From the NCBI RefSeq assembly GCF_001274635.1, contig NZ_LBGV01000001.1:2852001-2916000 (forward strand): a stretch of 64,000 nt of DNA, given 5' to 3'. The position numbers and the translations under genes are program-made. Each line of letters starts with the position of its first letter. Position 1 is the first letter of the stretch. Shown here in pieces: positions 35,082 through 44,365 of the stretch. The stretch is from Persicobacter sp. CCB-QB2 (GTDB lineage Bacteria > Bacteroidota > Bacteroidia > Cytophagales > Cyclobacteriaceae). The notes beneath the pieces are model-generated. The model made no database searches. It had not been told where the DNA came from and saw nothing but the letters and a program-made list of their open reading frames with translations.

Positions 35082-35966
35082 TTAATTCTTAGGAATTCGT
35101 TCTTTATACCTCACTGGCATTATCGGGATTCTCCAGGCTAAAAACAGATCCAATCCCATGGAGGTGCCATTCGCAAAGCCGTAACCGGAAATATATCGGA
35201 CCGGGACTTCATAATTATTATCAAAATCACCCAGCACGCGATAGCGGAAGGTAAAGCCCATCAACAGGTTTTTCCAAATGGCGGTCTCTGAAGTGATGTC
35301 CACCTCCCACCAATTGGCCGACAGGTTATTTCTGGCAAAATCCACTTCATAATCATCAAAAATCTCTCCGGTGATTCGCGCCGTTCCGGAATCCGAAAAA
35401 GTACTGTTGCCAATACGCCCACCAATACGAAGGGAACTGTTTTGCTTCACGGGAATTTTTAAATCTCCCCCAAACCGATAATACTGTCCATTAACCTGGT
35501 AATTGTCCACATTTTTGTAGGCAGAACCATTAAAGGTGATGTCTTGTGTTCCGAATTCTGCCACGGCCACAAAATATTCGAATAGGGTCAATCCCGCCCA
35601 GGCTTCTGCCATTAGGCCATTTCTGCTGGAAAATCCTTCTATGGGGTCAGAATAGTTTACGGCAATTTCCAGATTAGATAAAGGCGGCAATATTTTTTTA
35701 GGCAGGGAGTCCTTTTTGGCCTTCTCTAATTCCCTTCTTTCCTTCCTGGAGAGGGTCTTAAACTCATCGGACCGATCCAGAATGGGAATATCAATCAAAA
35801 CCATAGGAGTCGTTCGGACAGTGTCCCGAATGTAAAGACTTCTGTCAAAGGTTGGTTTTGCCGGTTCATTTTCTTCCTCCAGCTCTTGTGCCATGGCAAA
35901 AAAGGGCAGGAAGAGAAAGCTTACACAAAAAATGAATTTAGTTAAGTATAAAAACAATGTTGACAT
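35082..35966 (-). CDS. DUF6048 family outer-membrane-type protein
   Basis: 294 residues with a signal peptide (LTKFIFCVSFLFLPFFAMAQ). A charged, Lys/Glu-rich linker (about 55-90) precedes a beta-rich C-terminal domain (LEIAVNYSDPIEGFSSRNGLMAEAWAGLTLFEYFVAVAEFG) that looks like a small beta-barrel. The start overlaps the preceding gene by 29 bp. DUF6452 followed by DUF6048 is a recurring Bacteroidota pair. Likely cell envelope; function unknown. Confidence 0.85.
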   Translation of the reverse strand: MSTLFLYLTKFIFCVSFLFLPFFAMAQELEEENEPAKPTFDRSLYIRDTVRTTPMVLIDIPILDRSDEFKTLSRKERRELEKAKKDSLPKKILPPLSNLEIAVNYSDPIEGFSSRNGLMAEAWAGLTLFEYFVAVAEFGTQDITFNGSAYKNVDNYQVNGQYYRFGGDLKIPVKQNSSLRIGGRIGNSTFSDSGTARITGEIFDDYEVDFARNNLSANWWEVDITSETAIWKNLLMGFTFRYRVLGDFDNNYEVPVRYISGYGFANGTSMGLDLFLAWRIPIMPVRYKERIPKN

Positions 35967-36468
35967 TGGTGTTTTCGCTTATACAATCTGCAGATTCATC
36001 ATTACAAATTACCTCAAAGGACCGAACTTTATCATTTCCGTTCGAAGGCTCTCCCTCAGGTTTTACGTTAGTGGCCACTACTCTCACAATATTGCGTGGA
36101 TCCAGCGTCTCCGTTAAATCATAGGTCAATTCAAAATCAAATTCAATGGGCTGCAACTCTACCTCACCCCGCTTCTTAATGACCTCCAACCGGTACTTGG
36201 CTCGTGGAGTATTCATGTCCAATGGCAAATTCATGGTCGTAACTGAATCCTCTATCCCGAATTCATCACTCAAACTGCCATCTTCCAGTATCCCATAAGC
36301 TGTGGCCATCAATCGAACAGAGGGAGTTCCCTCTTGATTCTCAAAAAAATTCAACACCACATAGGGATTGGTTTGCTCTGGTCCGCAGTCCGAACAGGTA
36401 TCACAGCTGGAGAGTCCCAAAAAGGTCATACCGACCATTAAAAGAAAAAAGAAAATGCTTTTTTTCAT
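35938..36468 (-). CDS. DUF6452 family lipoprotein
   Basis: 176 residues from ATG 36468 (MKKSIFFFLLMVGMTFLGLSSC). The lipobox LGLSSC puts the lipidated Cys at about residue 22. The mature part opens with DTCSDCGPEQTNPYVVLNFF, typical of DUF6452. It overlaps DUF6048 by 29 bp and the two are probably translationally coupled. Envelope-located; role unknown. Confidence 0.85.
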   Translation of the reverse strand: MKKSIFFFLLMVGMTFLGLSSCDTCSDCGPEQTNPYVVLNFFENQEGTPSVRLMATAYGILEDGSLSDEFGIEDSVTTMNLPLDMNTPRAKYRLEVIKKRGEVELQPIEFDFELTYDLTETLDPRNIVRVVATNVKPEGEPSNGNDKVRSFEVICNDESADCISENTNVNIVFILN

Positions 36469-36507
36469 AGTTATGCGCTTGCAACAAACAAAGGTACACA
36501 AAAGCAT

Positions 36508-37068
36508 TCGGGGATCAATAGTGGGTAAAGATTTCTAATCCTAATTATTCACCCCTATTATCACTTACCGATTCATTGGATTAATTGAATGTCGCCTTCC
36601 TTGATTGGACTGGTGTTTAAATGGCTCCTGGGAGGAGGTATTCTTGCTATTAATTCATCTGCGGTGTTGGGATGAGCCGTGTTGCTTTCAGAGCCTCTGC
36701 AGCTTATTCCTTTCTATTACTAAAAGCTGATAAAACCTCAATAGTAAAATTCGCTGCTATTTCCTGTCTTTTCATGTTCATTTATTCTGAATAGAGGCGT
36801 CTAGACCCATTCGTGAAAATTCGGGCCATTCGTGGCTAAAAAAAAGCAAGGCTGTGATCAATTTTGGAAAGTCATTGACCAAGGCCAAATTGTTGCTGTT
36901 TAAGGTTTTCTATTATAAATATAGCCCCTCGCTTTTAGGGAATTTGTTGACGACTAAATATAGGCCTTGGGTTTATGCACATTCTTTGATTCTGCTTTAT
37001 TTTTTTTTAAAAATGCCCTGAATTTTGCAGCCTGCGCTGGTTAAAAAAGCCTGAGCTGAAACAAAAAA
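36508..37068. other. Gene-poor stretch with degenerate repeat remnants
   Basis: No credible gene is seen. At 36538-36690 the sequence resembles a minus-oriented, truncated MITE-like copy (CTAATTATTCACCCC, then TTGCTATTAATTCATCTGC..GTTGG). At about 36808-36836 the short phrase CATTCGTG occurs twice. The remainder is A/T-rich with no recognised motif. The next 230 bp up to 37322 also lacks a gene apart from the terminator below. Confidence 0.45.
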
Positions 37069-37089
37069 AGCCCGCAACTTGTGCGGGCT
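37069..37089 (-). terminator. Terminator, probably of the giant TPR gene
   Basis: Stem AGCCCGCA (37069-37076) / TGCGGGCT (37082-37089). On the minus strand it is followed by T7. It lies 234 bp past the TPR gene stop. Confidence 0.8.
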
Positions 37090-37322
37090 GTTATAAAATT
37101 ATGATTTTAAGCTTTTGCGCTAGAGCATGTTTAAAAGCACACCATCCGGCTACAAATTCGAATAATTGGAAGCGATTTTGGCTTTTCATCACGCTCTTAA
37201 GGATGGAGGGCTTTGCCTGAGCTCCTTTGGGGGAATGATAAATGATATGCTATCTCACATTCGCCCAAAGCGCGAGGCCCGAGCACCTGACCGCCCCTAG
37301 GGTGCCCCCCACACACAAAGTC

Positions 37323-40300
37323 CTATTTACAATATTGTTTGATCATGAAACCTGCTTTTCGGTCGCCCATGCTAGCGGCTTTTTGCCAGTCTTCACAAGC
37401 GCCTTGGTTATTTTCCAGTCGCCTTTTGATATTCCCGCGCACTAAGAAGTAGTTGGCTTTGGAATCATCCAGTCCAATGGCTAAATCCATATCCTTGATG
37501 GCACCCATCAGGTCATTTTCCTCCACCAGCAAACTTGCCCGATTATAGAACATTTCCGGATCTTTTGGATTCAGTTCAATGGCCACATTATAATCCTTAA
37601 TGGCTGCTCTGAAATTCCCTTTCTGTTCCAGAATCAATGCCCGGTTATAATACACATCCGGATTCTTTGGATCCAGCTCAATGGCATTGGTCAGGTCTGC
37701 CAGGGCTTCTTCATATTTTTCCAAATAGACATAAGCCGTGGAACGGAAACGGTAAATATCACCGGTTTTGATCCCTTTGTTTACGGCGTCTGACAAAGAT
37801 TTTATGGCTTGTTCAAACTCTTCATTTTCCAGGCGCGCCTCTCCTAAATGAGCGTAAAGCGTAGGTTCATTGATTTTATTATTGGTCCGCTCATAATAAG
37901 AAATGGCGATATTGAAATCTCCCTGGTGATAATAACATTCCCCGATATAATACAGTATTTCCTCCTCCTGTTTCTCGGTAAGCTTCTCGAACTGACGTAA
38001 GTCGACTACAGCTTTTTCATAATCATTAATCAAATAATAGGCGACCCCACGATTTTCCAGGGCTTTTGCGTATTCCGGCATCTGATCCAATGCCGCTGTA
38101 TAAGCCGCAATGGCCTTTTCCTTGTCTCCAGTCATGAAGAGCGCCTTACCTCTATTGTTCAATAATTTAGCATTATTTCCGCCCTGGCTCACTGCCTGAT
38201 TGTAGTCAGACAAAGCTCCTTCATAATCTTTAAGGCGGAATTTGGTATCTCCACGCTGCTGATAAGCCTCCGGATAGCTGCTCTGTAGCGCTATGGCCTT
38301 ATTCAGGCTTTGTAAAGAAGCGCGGAAATCACGTGCTCCATATTGCACCATTCCCATATGATAGAACGTTAGCGGATCCTGAGTGCCTAACTGAATGGCT
38401 TTCTCCAAGGCCGGCTTGGCTCCCTTTTCATTTTCCTGAAACATTTCGGCATTTCCCAAAGCATTGAATCCGGTCAAATCCTCCCGTCCCTTCAATCCCC
38501 TTTGAAGATCAGGAATCGCTTCCTCATATTTTTTCTGAATATACAAACAAACCCCTCGGCCTAAATAGACCTCCTGATCTTTTACCCCCTGGGTGATGGC
38601 CATGTCCAGGCGATCATATGCCTGCTCGTATTTCCCCAGGCGGAAATAAGCCGTACCAATCATGGCGCCCACCTCTTTGCCTGCATTGGCGTTCTGCTCT
38701 AAAGCGATGAAGTCAGTAAGGGCTTTTTCGTAGTCCGACATTTTATAATAGGCTAAACCACGGCCCTGAAGCGCTTCAATACTATTGGCATCAATGGCCA
38801 GTGCATGAGAATAAGCAGTAATAGCCTCTTCTTTCTTTTTCAATGCGACTTTTACGGCACCCAGATCTGAATAAGCGGCGATGGTTTTTTCACCGGCGGT
38901 AGTGGCTGCTTCTAATGATTTCTCCGCGTTGACATAATCCTTGGTTTTATATTGGCTGCGTCCTAAACGGAATTTTTCTTCTGCTGTCAGGCCTCCTGCT
39001 TTCGCTAGATCAGTGGCTGCCTTCTCAAATTGATTCGTCAGAAAAAGGGCATTTCCTCTGGCTTTTAAATAGGCCGGATTATCCGGCTGCGCATTGATTG
39101 CCCGATTCAAATCGTCTATGGCCGGCGCGTTTTTGCCTAATTGGTAATAGCACATTCCTCTATCTCCATAGTAGGTGGGCGCATCATAACCTAATCGGCC
39201 CGCTTCCTCGAATAAGCTCAGCGCCTTTTCATAATTTTTGGCCTTTAGTTCCATTTCAGCGGCCAGTCCATAAACCTTTTTATTTTTGGAACCCTGTGAT
39301 ATCGCCTGATCCATATTGGTTTTGGCATTCGTCTTATCGCCCATTTCATAAAGAGAAATCCCCAGCATCTCATAGAGTGGGGTTGCCCCTTCACTCAGGC
39401 TTTTCGCTTTCTCCAAATCTGATTTCGCCGAAGCATATTGATCCTGACGATATTTTGCGGTTCCTCTCAATAGGTAAGCCACGGAATTTTCAGAATTCTG
39501 CCCTATCACCGCATCCAGTGCTGATGTAGCCTTAGGATAATCCTTCAACTTCATGGCCAATTTGGCGCGCTTCATCTGTATTTCTTCCCCATTGGAGCCT
39601 GCAGCTACGGCTTTGTCATAATCCGCTAATGCTGCTGCCTCCTCCTTTTGCTTCAGGTTCAGGCTCGCCCGGGTTTCGTACAAATCTGCCTGCTGATAAC
39701 CCAGTGCCTCTGCCTTGTTTAATTGGATCAAAGCATTGTCATAATCGCGAATAGCATAAAGTGCCAGGCCATATTGCCCCGCAACAGTCGGCGTCTTTAA
39801 AGCGCCTGAATTAGGGAAGGCCTCCACGGCCGTTTTCATATCGCCACTTTCATAAGCCGAAGCTCCTAATTTTTTCAAAACATCCGGATCGTTCACCCCA
39901 CCTTTTACCGCCATTTTCAGGGCCGCAGAGGCTTCCTTATATTGCTCCATTGCATATAAAGACAATCCTAAAAACTGATAACATTCCGGTTCGCGAGCAC
40001 CGCCATCAATGGCCTCCTCCAAATGCTGAATAGCCTCCGCATATTGCTCCAATTGGTAACAAGCCAATCCCCAGGACTTTTCCAGCGCACTGCCGGAGGC
40101 ACCACCAGCCTTTGCTTTTTGAAAATAAGGAATGGCTTGCTGGGCCTGAGACTTTTGCAGGTAAGCAAATCCAATTGCCTGATACATTTCGGCATCAGTA
40201 CTGCCCATTTCTTCTGCTTTCAATAATATAGATAACAAATCTGCATGATCAGGCTGCTCTTTCAACATCGCCGCTCCCAGAGTAGTATACACTTCCGCCT

Positions 40301-42026
40301 TTTGGCTGGACATTTCCACCGCCTTTTGCAAGTGAGGAATACATGCCGCCACCTCATTGGCTTCATATTGAGAAAGCCCCAGGCTCTCGTAAAGCTCCAA
40401 ATCCGACTTTCCCTTTGCTAAAGCTTTTTTGAAATGGGCCACGGCGGGTTTTAACTGCTCCGTCTTCCAATAAACGGTGGCCAGCTTAAAATGAAAGTCA
40501 ACATCATCTGCGCCGGCAGTTTGCGCCATAATATAAGTCTGAATAGCAGGATTATATTGCTTTAACTCCACCTCTGAGGCTGCCTTCATGATCAAAATCT
40601 CCACCTCATCAAAGCCACGAGTGACGGCATCTTTCAGGGAAGCTGCGGCCAGTTCATATTGTTTTAGCTGATAAGCGGCCACCCCTTTATACAAAGTCAA
40701 TTTTTTATCCTTACCGCCCATGCGCTCGGCGTTTTGGGCATCTTCCAGGGTGGACTCCCATTGCTTAAGCGCATAATGGGCTGCCGCACGGTTTTCCACG
40801 GCCTTTACATAAGTGGGATCTATCGACAATGCCTTGGTCAGGTCAGTTTTGGCCTGAGCTGCATTACCATTAAGCAAGTGTGCTTTTCCCCGGTTATTAT
40901 AGAGGGTCATTTCTTTATTACCGGAATTTTCAGCCCCATTATAATTGCTGATGGCCTTATCGAAATCCTTTTGACGGAAATAGGCATTTCCTAACTGAAA
41001 CTGGCTCTCCGCGGTTTTGGGAGCCTTTTCTAAAATGAGTATGGCCTGCTCAAATTGGTTCTCTTCATAAAGTGCGGTTCCCAGGGCGGTCAGTGCTTCC
41101 GGACTGGCTTTTCCCGCTGCTTCAACAATCGTTAAATCATCAATGGTGGCTTTGAAATTTTCAGTTTTGAAGCTCAGCAAACCGCGGGATTGCAAAATCT
41201 CCAGGTCTCCTTCTTTATAATCCAATGCTTTACCATAAGCAGTGCGTGCACCGGCCAAATCCCCCTTGGCCTCACGGGCCTTGGCTCCATAGTAATAGGC
41301 GGTAAACTCACTTCCCACCAAACGCACACATTTGGCAAAAGTGGCCGCGGCTTTTTCATATTCCTTTTGGTCAAAGGCTTCCATGGCGATCAGCAAATTG
41401 CGATTTGCTCGAAAGGAAGGCAACCAGTCTTCTAGTTTTTGATTTACCTTTTGTAATTGGTAAATTCTCTGGGCATCGATGATGGCCGTTTTACCCTCTA
41501 TCACCTGATCGGCCACTATCCCAATCACTTTTCCGTCGGCAATTACAGGTGCCCCATCCGCTTCAATGGATTTATTGGATAAGGCCCAATGTCCATAGTT
41601 TTCAAATTTCACCGCCTTATCCAGAGAAAGGGCAATCGTTTCTGCCCCCTCCGCATTGTGCTTTTCCACTTTTGCTTGCTGGCCTTTGGAGGGCATGCCC
41701 ACCGCATAGGCAATAGTGCCCTTGGCTTTATTCACGGAAAATTTCACCAGGCTGGTGGCTGGATCAAACGCCAAAACCTTTCCGATGGAATAGCTTTGCC
41801 CGTCTGCCAGGATCACCTCCACTTTCACCGCTTTATGAAAGCCGGTTCCACGGCTAATGGCCGTTCCGTTTTCATCAATAAAAAAGCCGGTAAATGCATT
41901 AGCCTGCTTTCCATTGGCACCAATGGTTTTGATTAAGAAAGTACCGGGGTTTTGCGCTGATTGCGCATGAGACGAATAACCCACTCCCCAAAGAAGGAGT
42001 AGCAGAAAAAGTAATTTTCTTTTCAT
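37323..42026 (-). CDS. Giant TPR protein with degenerate trypsin-like N-terminal domain
   Basis: 1567 residues. Signal peptide MKRKLLFLLLLLWGVGYSSHAQ, then a domain (about 25-205) folded like HtrA/trypsin proteases: GTFLIKTIG, AFTGFFIDENGTAIS, DPATSLVKFSV, GAPVIADGKVIGIVAD. The catalytic Ser position reads Ala (GAPV rather than GSPV) and no His motif (such as TNHHV) is seen, so it is probably a pseudoprotease. The remaining 1350 residues are near-continuous tetratricopeptide repeats, roughly 38 of them (for example AYSDLGAVKVALKKKEEAITAYSHALAID). It is periplasmic by inference and likely a scaffold. The two halves are in one intact frame. Confidence 0.85.
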   Translation of the reverse strand: MKRKLLFLLLLLWGVGYSSHAQSAQNPGTFLIKTIGANGKQANAFTGFFIDENGTAISRGTGFHKAVKVEVILADGQSYSIGKVLAFDPATSLVKFSVNKAKGTIAYAVGMPSKGQQAKVEKHNAEGAETIALSLDKAVKFENYGHWALSNKSIEADGAPVIADGKVIGIVADQVIEGKTAIIDAQRIYQLQKVNQKLEDWLPSFRANRNLLIAMEAFDQKEYEKAAATFAKCVRLVGSEFTAYYYGAKAREAKGDLAGARTAYGKALDYKEGDLEILQSRGLLSFKTENFKATIDDLTIVEAAGKASPEALTALGTALYEENQFEQAILILEKAPKTAESQFQLGNAYFRQKDFDKAISNYNGAENSGNKEMTLYNNRGKAHLLNGNAAQAKTDLTKALSIDPTYVKAVENRAAAHYALKQWESTLEDAQNAERMGGKDKKLTLYKGVAAYQLKQYELAAASLKDAVTRGFDEVEILIMKAASEVELKQYNPAIQTYIMAQTAGADDVDFHFKLATVYWKTEQLKPAVAHFKKALAKGKSDLELYESLGLSQYEANEVAACIPHLQKAVEMSSQKAEVYTTLGAAMLKEQPDHADLLSILLKAEEMGSTDAEMYQAIGFAYLQKSQAQQAIPYFQKAKAGGASGSALEKSWGLACYQLEQYAEAIQHLEEAIDGGAREPECYQFLGLSLYAMEQYKEASAALKMAVKGGVNDPDVLKKLGASAYESGDMKTAVEAFPNSGALKTPTVAGQYGLALYAIRDYDNALIQLNKAEALGYQQADLYETRASLNLKQKEEAAALADYDKAVAAGSNGEEIQMKRAKLAMKLKDYPKATSALDAVIGQNSENSVAYLLRGTAKYRQDQYASAKSDLEKAKSLSEGATPLYEMLGISLYEMGDKTNAKTNMDQAISQGSKNKKVYGLAAEMELKAKNYEKALSLFEEAGRLGYDAPTYYGDRGMCYYQLGKNAPAIDDLNRAINAQPDNPAYLKARGNALFLTNQFEKAATDLAKAGGLTAEEKFRLGRSQYKTKDYVNAEKSLEAATTAGEKTIAAYSDLGAVKVALKKKEEAITAYSHALAIDANSIEALQGRGLAYYKMSDYEKALTDFIALEQNANAGKEVGAMIGTAYFRLGKYEQAYDRLDMAITQGVKDQEVYLGRGVCLYIQKKYEEAIPDLQRGLKGREDLTGFNALGNAEMFQENEKGAKPALEKAIQLGTQDPLTFYHMGMVQYGARDFRASLQSLNKAIALQSSYPEAYQQRGDTKFRLKDYEGALSDYNQAVSQGGNNAKLLNNRGKALFMTGDKEKAIAAYTAALDQMPEYAKALENRGVAYYLINDYEKAVVDLRQFEKLTEKQEEEILYYIGECYYHQGDFNIAISYYERTNNKINEPTLYAHLGEARLENEEFEQAIKSLSDAVNKGIKTGDIYRFRSTAYVYLEKYEEALADLTNAIELDPKNPDVYYNRALILEQKGNFRAAIKDYNVAIELNPKDPEMFYNRASLLVEENDLMGAIKDMDLAIGLDDSKANYFLVRGNIKRRLENNQGACEDWQKAASMGDRKAGFMIKQYCK

Positions 42027-42274
42027 AGGTCAATGATATGTTGGGATGACGAACGGGCCGTCGGTAAATGCGTAAAATGTTAGGTTCCGATTACAAATAT
42101 TACGAAAAAAGCGACAAGACTCCTGCATTTCCGGCAAAAATCGAAGGAAATAGAGACGCTACCTTTATTTTCAATAACCCTCTAATGTTCAAATAAATAC
42201 CGCTTATCCCTAAATTTATCCTTAAAACGATGTAAAATGACACCAATAAAAGCAAAATAGTTGTCGCAAAATAA

Positions 42275-42291
42275 ACCTGTTCGCAACAGGT
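42275..42291 (-). terminator. Hairpin behind ispE, weak terminator
   Basis: Perfect 7-bp stem ACCTGTT / AACAGGT with a 3-nt loop, 36 bp beyond the ispE stop, followed on the minus strand by a T-rich stretch. Confidence 0.5.
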
Positions 42292-42326
42292 ATATCAAAA
42301 AAGCTCAATATTAAACTAATCTTCAA

Positions 42327-43148
42327 TCAAAGCAAACTACTATGTTTCAGATAACTATCAGAAAAGCCTTCCTTAATTTGTTCAATTTTCTGATCACCTT
42401 CAAATATTCCATAAACCGTAGCGCCCGATCCGGACATGGAAGCATAAACTGCCCCGGCTTTATACATATCTTCCTTTAATTTCGATATTTCAGGGTGATT
42501 CGGAAAAATAGACGCCTCAAAATCGTTTTTCAACAAGCCTTTCCACGCCTTAATCTCATAATTTTCAATGATTTCCTTCACCGATAATTCGGGTACTCGA
42601 GGCGAAATTCCCGCATAAGCTTCGGCGGTTCCAATATGGATATTCGGATTCACCAATAAAATCTGATAGCCTGAAAGGTCCACATTCACCGATTCAAAAG
42701 TGGTTCCGGTGCCCGTAGCCAAAATTGGTGTATTCTTAATAAAAAACGGGCAATCACTCCCCAAACGAGCAGCATAAGACTCCAATACCGCCACCTCAAG
42801 CTGCAGATCAAACTGCTCATTTAAAAGTTTAAGGGTAAATGACGCATCCGCGGATCCTCCCCCCAGGCCGGCACCTATGGGAATAATTTTCTCCAGGATA
42901 ATTCTTACCGTGGGCATAGGATAATCTTTCGCCAACAAATGATAGGCTTTTAGACACAAATTACTGTCCGGGTTTCCCGGAATATGAATGCCGTAGCTTT
43001 CAAAGGTGGTTTCGGCCGCGGGCACAATTTCCAGAGCATCCTTCCAGTCTACCGGAAGAAAGACGGATGAAATATTATGAAAACCATCTGAACGCCTGGA
43101 GATTACATCAAGCCCCAGGTTGATTTTTGCATTTGGAAAAGAAATCAT
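42327..43148 (-). CDS. ispE: 4-diphosphocytidyl-2-C-methyl-D-erythritol kinase
   Basis: 273 residues from ATG 43148 (MISFPNAKINLGL); the longer frame to 43268 runs into the divergent gene. GHMP-kinase ATP motif GAGLGGGSADA and the third motif MSGSGATVYG are intact. It phosphorylates CDP-ME in the MEP isoprenoid pathway. Divergent from the DUF481 gene. Confidence 0.95.
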   Translation of the reverse strand: MISFPNAKINLGLDVISRRSDGFHNISSVFLPVDWKDALEIVPAAETTFESYGIHIPGNPDSNLCLKAYHLLAKDYPMPTVRIILEKIIPIGAGLGGGSADASFTLKLLNEQFDLQLEVAVLESYAARLGSDCPFFIKNTPILATGTGTTFESVNVDLSGYQILLVNPNIHIGTAEAYAGISPRVPELSVKEIIENYEIKAWKGLLKNDFEASIFPNHPEISKLKEDMYKAGAVYASMSGSGATVYGIFEGDQKIEQIKEGFSDSYLKHSSLL

Positions 43149-43266
43149 GATCAAATATATCAAAAAGGGTTCAGTATGAAAACAAGTAAAATTACAATCG
43201 AGTTGCCAAAATAAAAGCTTTCGATTAAGCTCATTTAATTCATACGATAAGGACACTTTTACCTCC

Positions 43267-44310
43267 ATGAAAACACAATACCTCTACCCACTTTTGATAT
43301 TATTTTTTATTCCGTTAATTACTATAGGGCAAACAAAAGTCGATGAACTCATCCTAAAAAACGGGGATGTCATTCATGGAGAATTTACTAAGTTACAAAG
43401 GAACTACGTCTTTATTGATGCTGATTACGGAGATGCTGATTTTAAAATTGATTGGGATGAAATTGAAAGCATCTTCTCTGAACGCACTTACAATATTTAT
43501 TTAAAAGGAGGAGACCGGGTTGTAGGAAGCTTTAAAACAGACCCAAATGATTCTACGGCTGTCATCATCACGCCCTTTTACGGAGGGCAGCCCTACAGTA
43601 AAAAATTAAGAGAGATGGTCTCTATAAAGACGGTCGATACTAAATTTATTGATCGCTTCACCGTTGGGCTTAGCTTAGGCTATACCTTTACCAAAGCCAA
43701 AAATGTGCAGCAATTTACCGGACAGGCCAATGCGCGTTATGCAACTGATAATTGGGCTTTAGGCGGGAATGTCAAATCTGTCCAAAACTCCCAGGATTCC
43801 GTGGCGGATACACACCGAACCGATGGGGCGATCAATTGGGCATGGACATTTTACAAAAGCTGGTTTGCCGGCGTCGGGATGAGTTTTCTCAGCAATGATG
43901 AGCAAAATCTAAAATTGAGGACCTCCACCTCTGCTCGTATTGGTAATTATATTGCCCGCTCACATAAACTGGACTGGCTGGTATCAGCAGGTATGGCCTG
44001 GACGAATGAACGCTATATTAACACAGAAACCTCCAATGCTACCTCTAACTCCGCAGAGGCTGTGGTCTCCACCCAGTTGTCCATTTTTGGTATTGATGAT
44101 TTCACCTTAAATACTAATCTGGATACTTACGCCAACCTGAATACTGCCGGTAGGTACCGGGCCGATTTCACCGTGGATCTGACCTGGGATTTACCCAAAG
44201 GATTTTTGTTTAAAATAGGAAACACCACCAACTACGATAGCAAACCGGTAAGTCCGGGTGTTTCTGAAGTCGATTATGTATTTTACACCACTTTTGGCTG
44301 GGAGTTATAG
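43267..44310 (+). CDS. DUF481-family outer-membrane protein (YdiY-like)
   Basis: 347 residues with a signal peptide (YLYPLLILFFIPLITIGQ). An N-terminal domain LKNGDVIHGEFTKLQRNYVFIDADYG...IDWDEIESI resembles an Sm-like or SH3-like beta unit, followed by a DUF481 barrel (VGLSLGYTFTKAKNVQQFTGQANARYAT...). The C-terminus ends YVFYTTFGWEL. Such proteins are predicted small outer-membrane barrels, named salt-induced in Enterobacteria. A terminator follows. Confidence 0.85.
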   Translation: MKTQYLYPLLILFFIPLITIGQTKVDELILKNGDVIHGEFTKLQRNYVFIDADYGDADFKIDWDEIESIFSERTYNIYLKGGDRVVGSFKTDPNDSTAVIITPFYGGQPYSKKLREMVSIKTVDTKFIDRFTVGLSLGYTFTKAKNVQQFTGQANARYATDNWALGGNVKSVQNSQDSVADTHRTDGAINWAWTFYKSWFAGVGMSFLSNDEQNLKLRTSTSARIGNYIARSHKLDWLVSAGMAWTNERYINTETSNATSNSAEAVVSTQLSIFGIDDFTLNTNLDTYANLNTAGRYRADFTVDLTWDLPKGFLFKIGNTTNYDSKPVSPGVSEVDYVFYTTFGWEL

Positions 44311-44315
44311 CATAA

Positions 44316-44345
44316 AAAAGGCAAGCCGATCTGGCTTGCCTTTTT
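44316..44345. terminator. Bidirectional terminator between DUF481 and S46 peptidase genes
   Basis: Stem AAAAGGCAAGCC / GGCTTGCCTTTT with A-run and T-run, placed between convergent genes. Confidence 0.9.
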
Positions 44346-44365
44346 CATGAAGTGCCTGTTAAAAA

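Noticed and set aside
39098..39529. 143-codon plus-strand frame inside the giant TPR gene
   Set aside because: Antisense shadow of a repetitive coding sequence with strong codon constraints on the other strand.
37323..42026. Repeated DNA inside the TPR gene as a tandem DNA repeat or CRISPR-like array
   Set aside because: Similarity is only at the protein level (TPR units); there are no identical DNA repeats with regular spacers.
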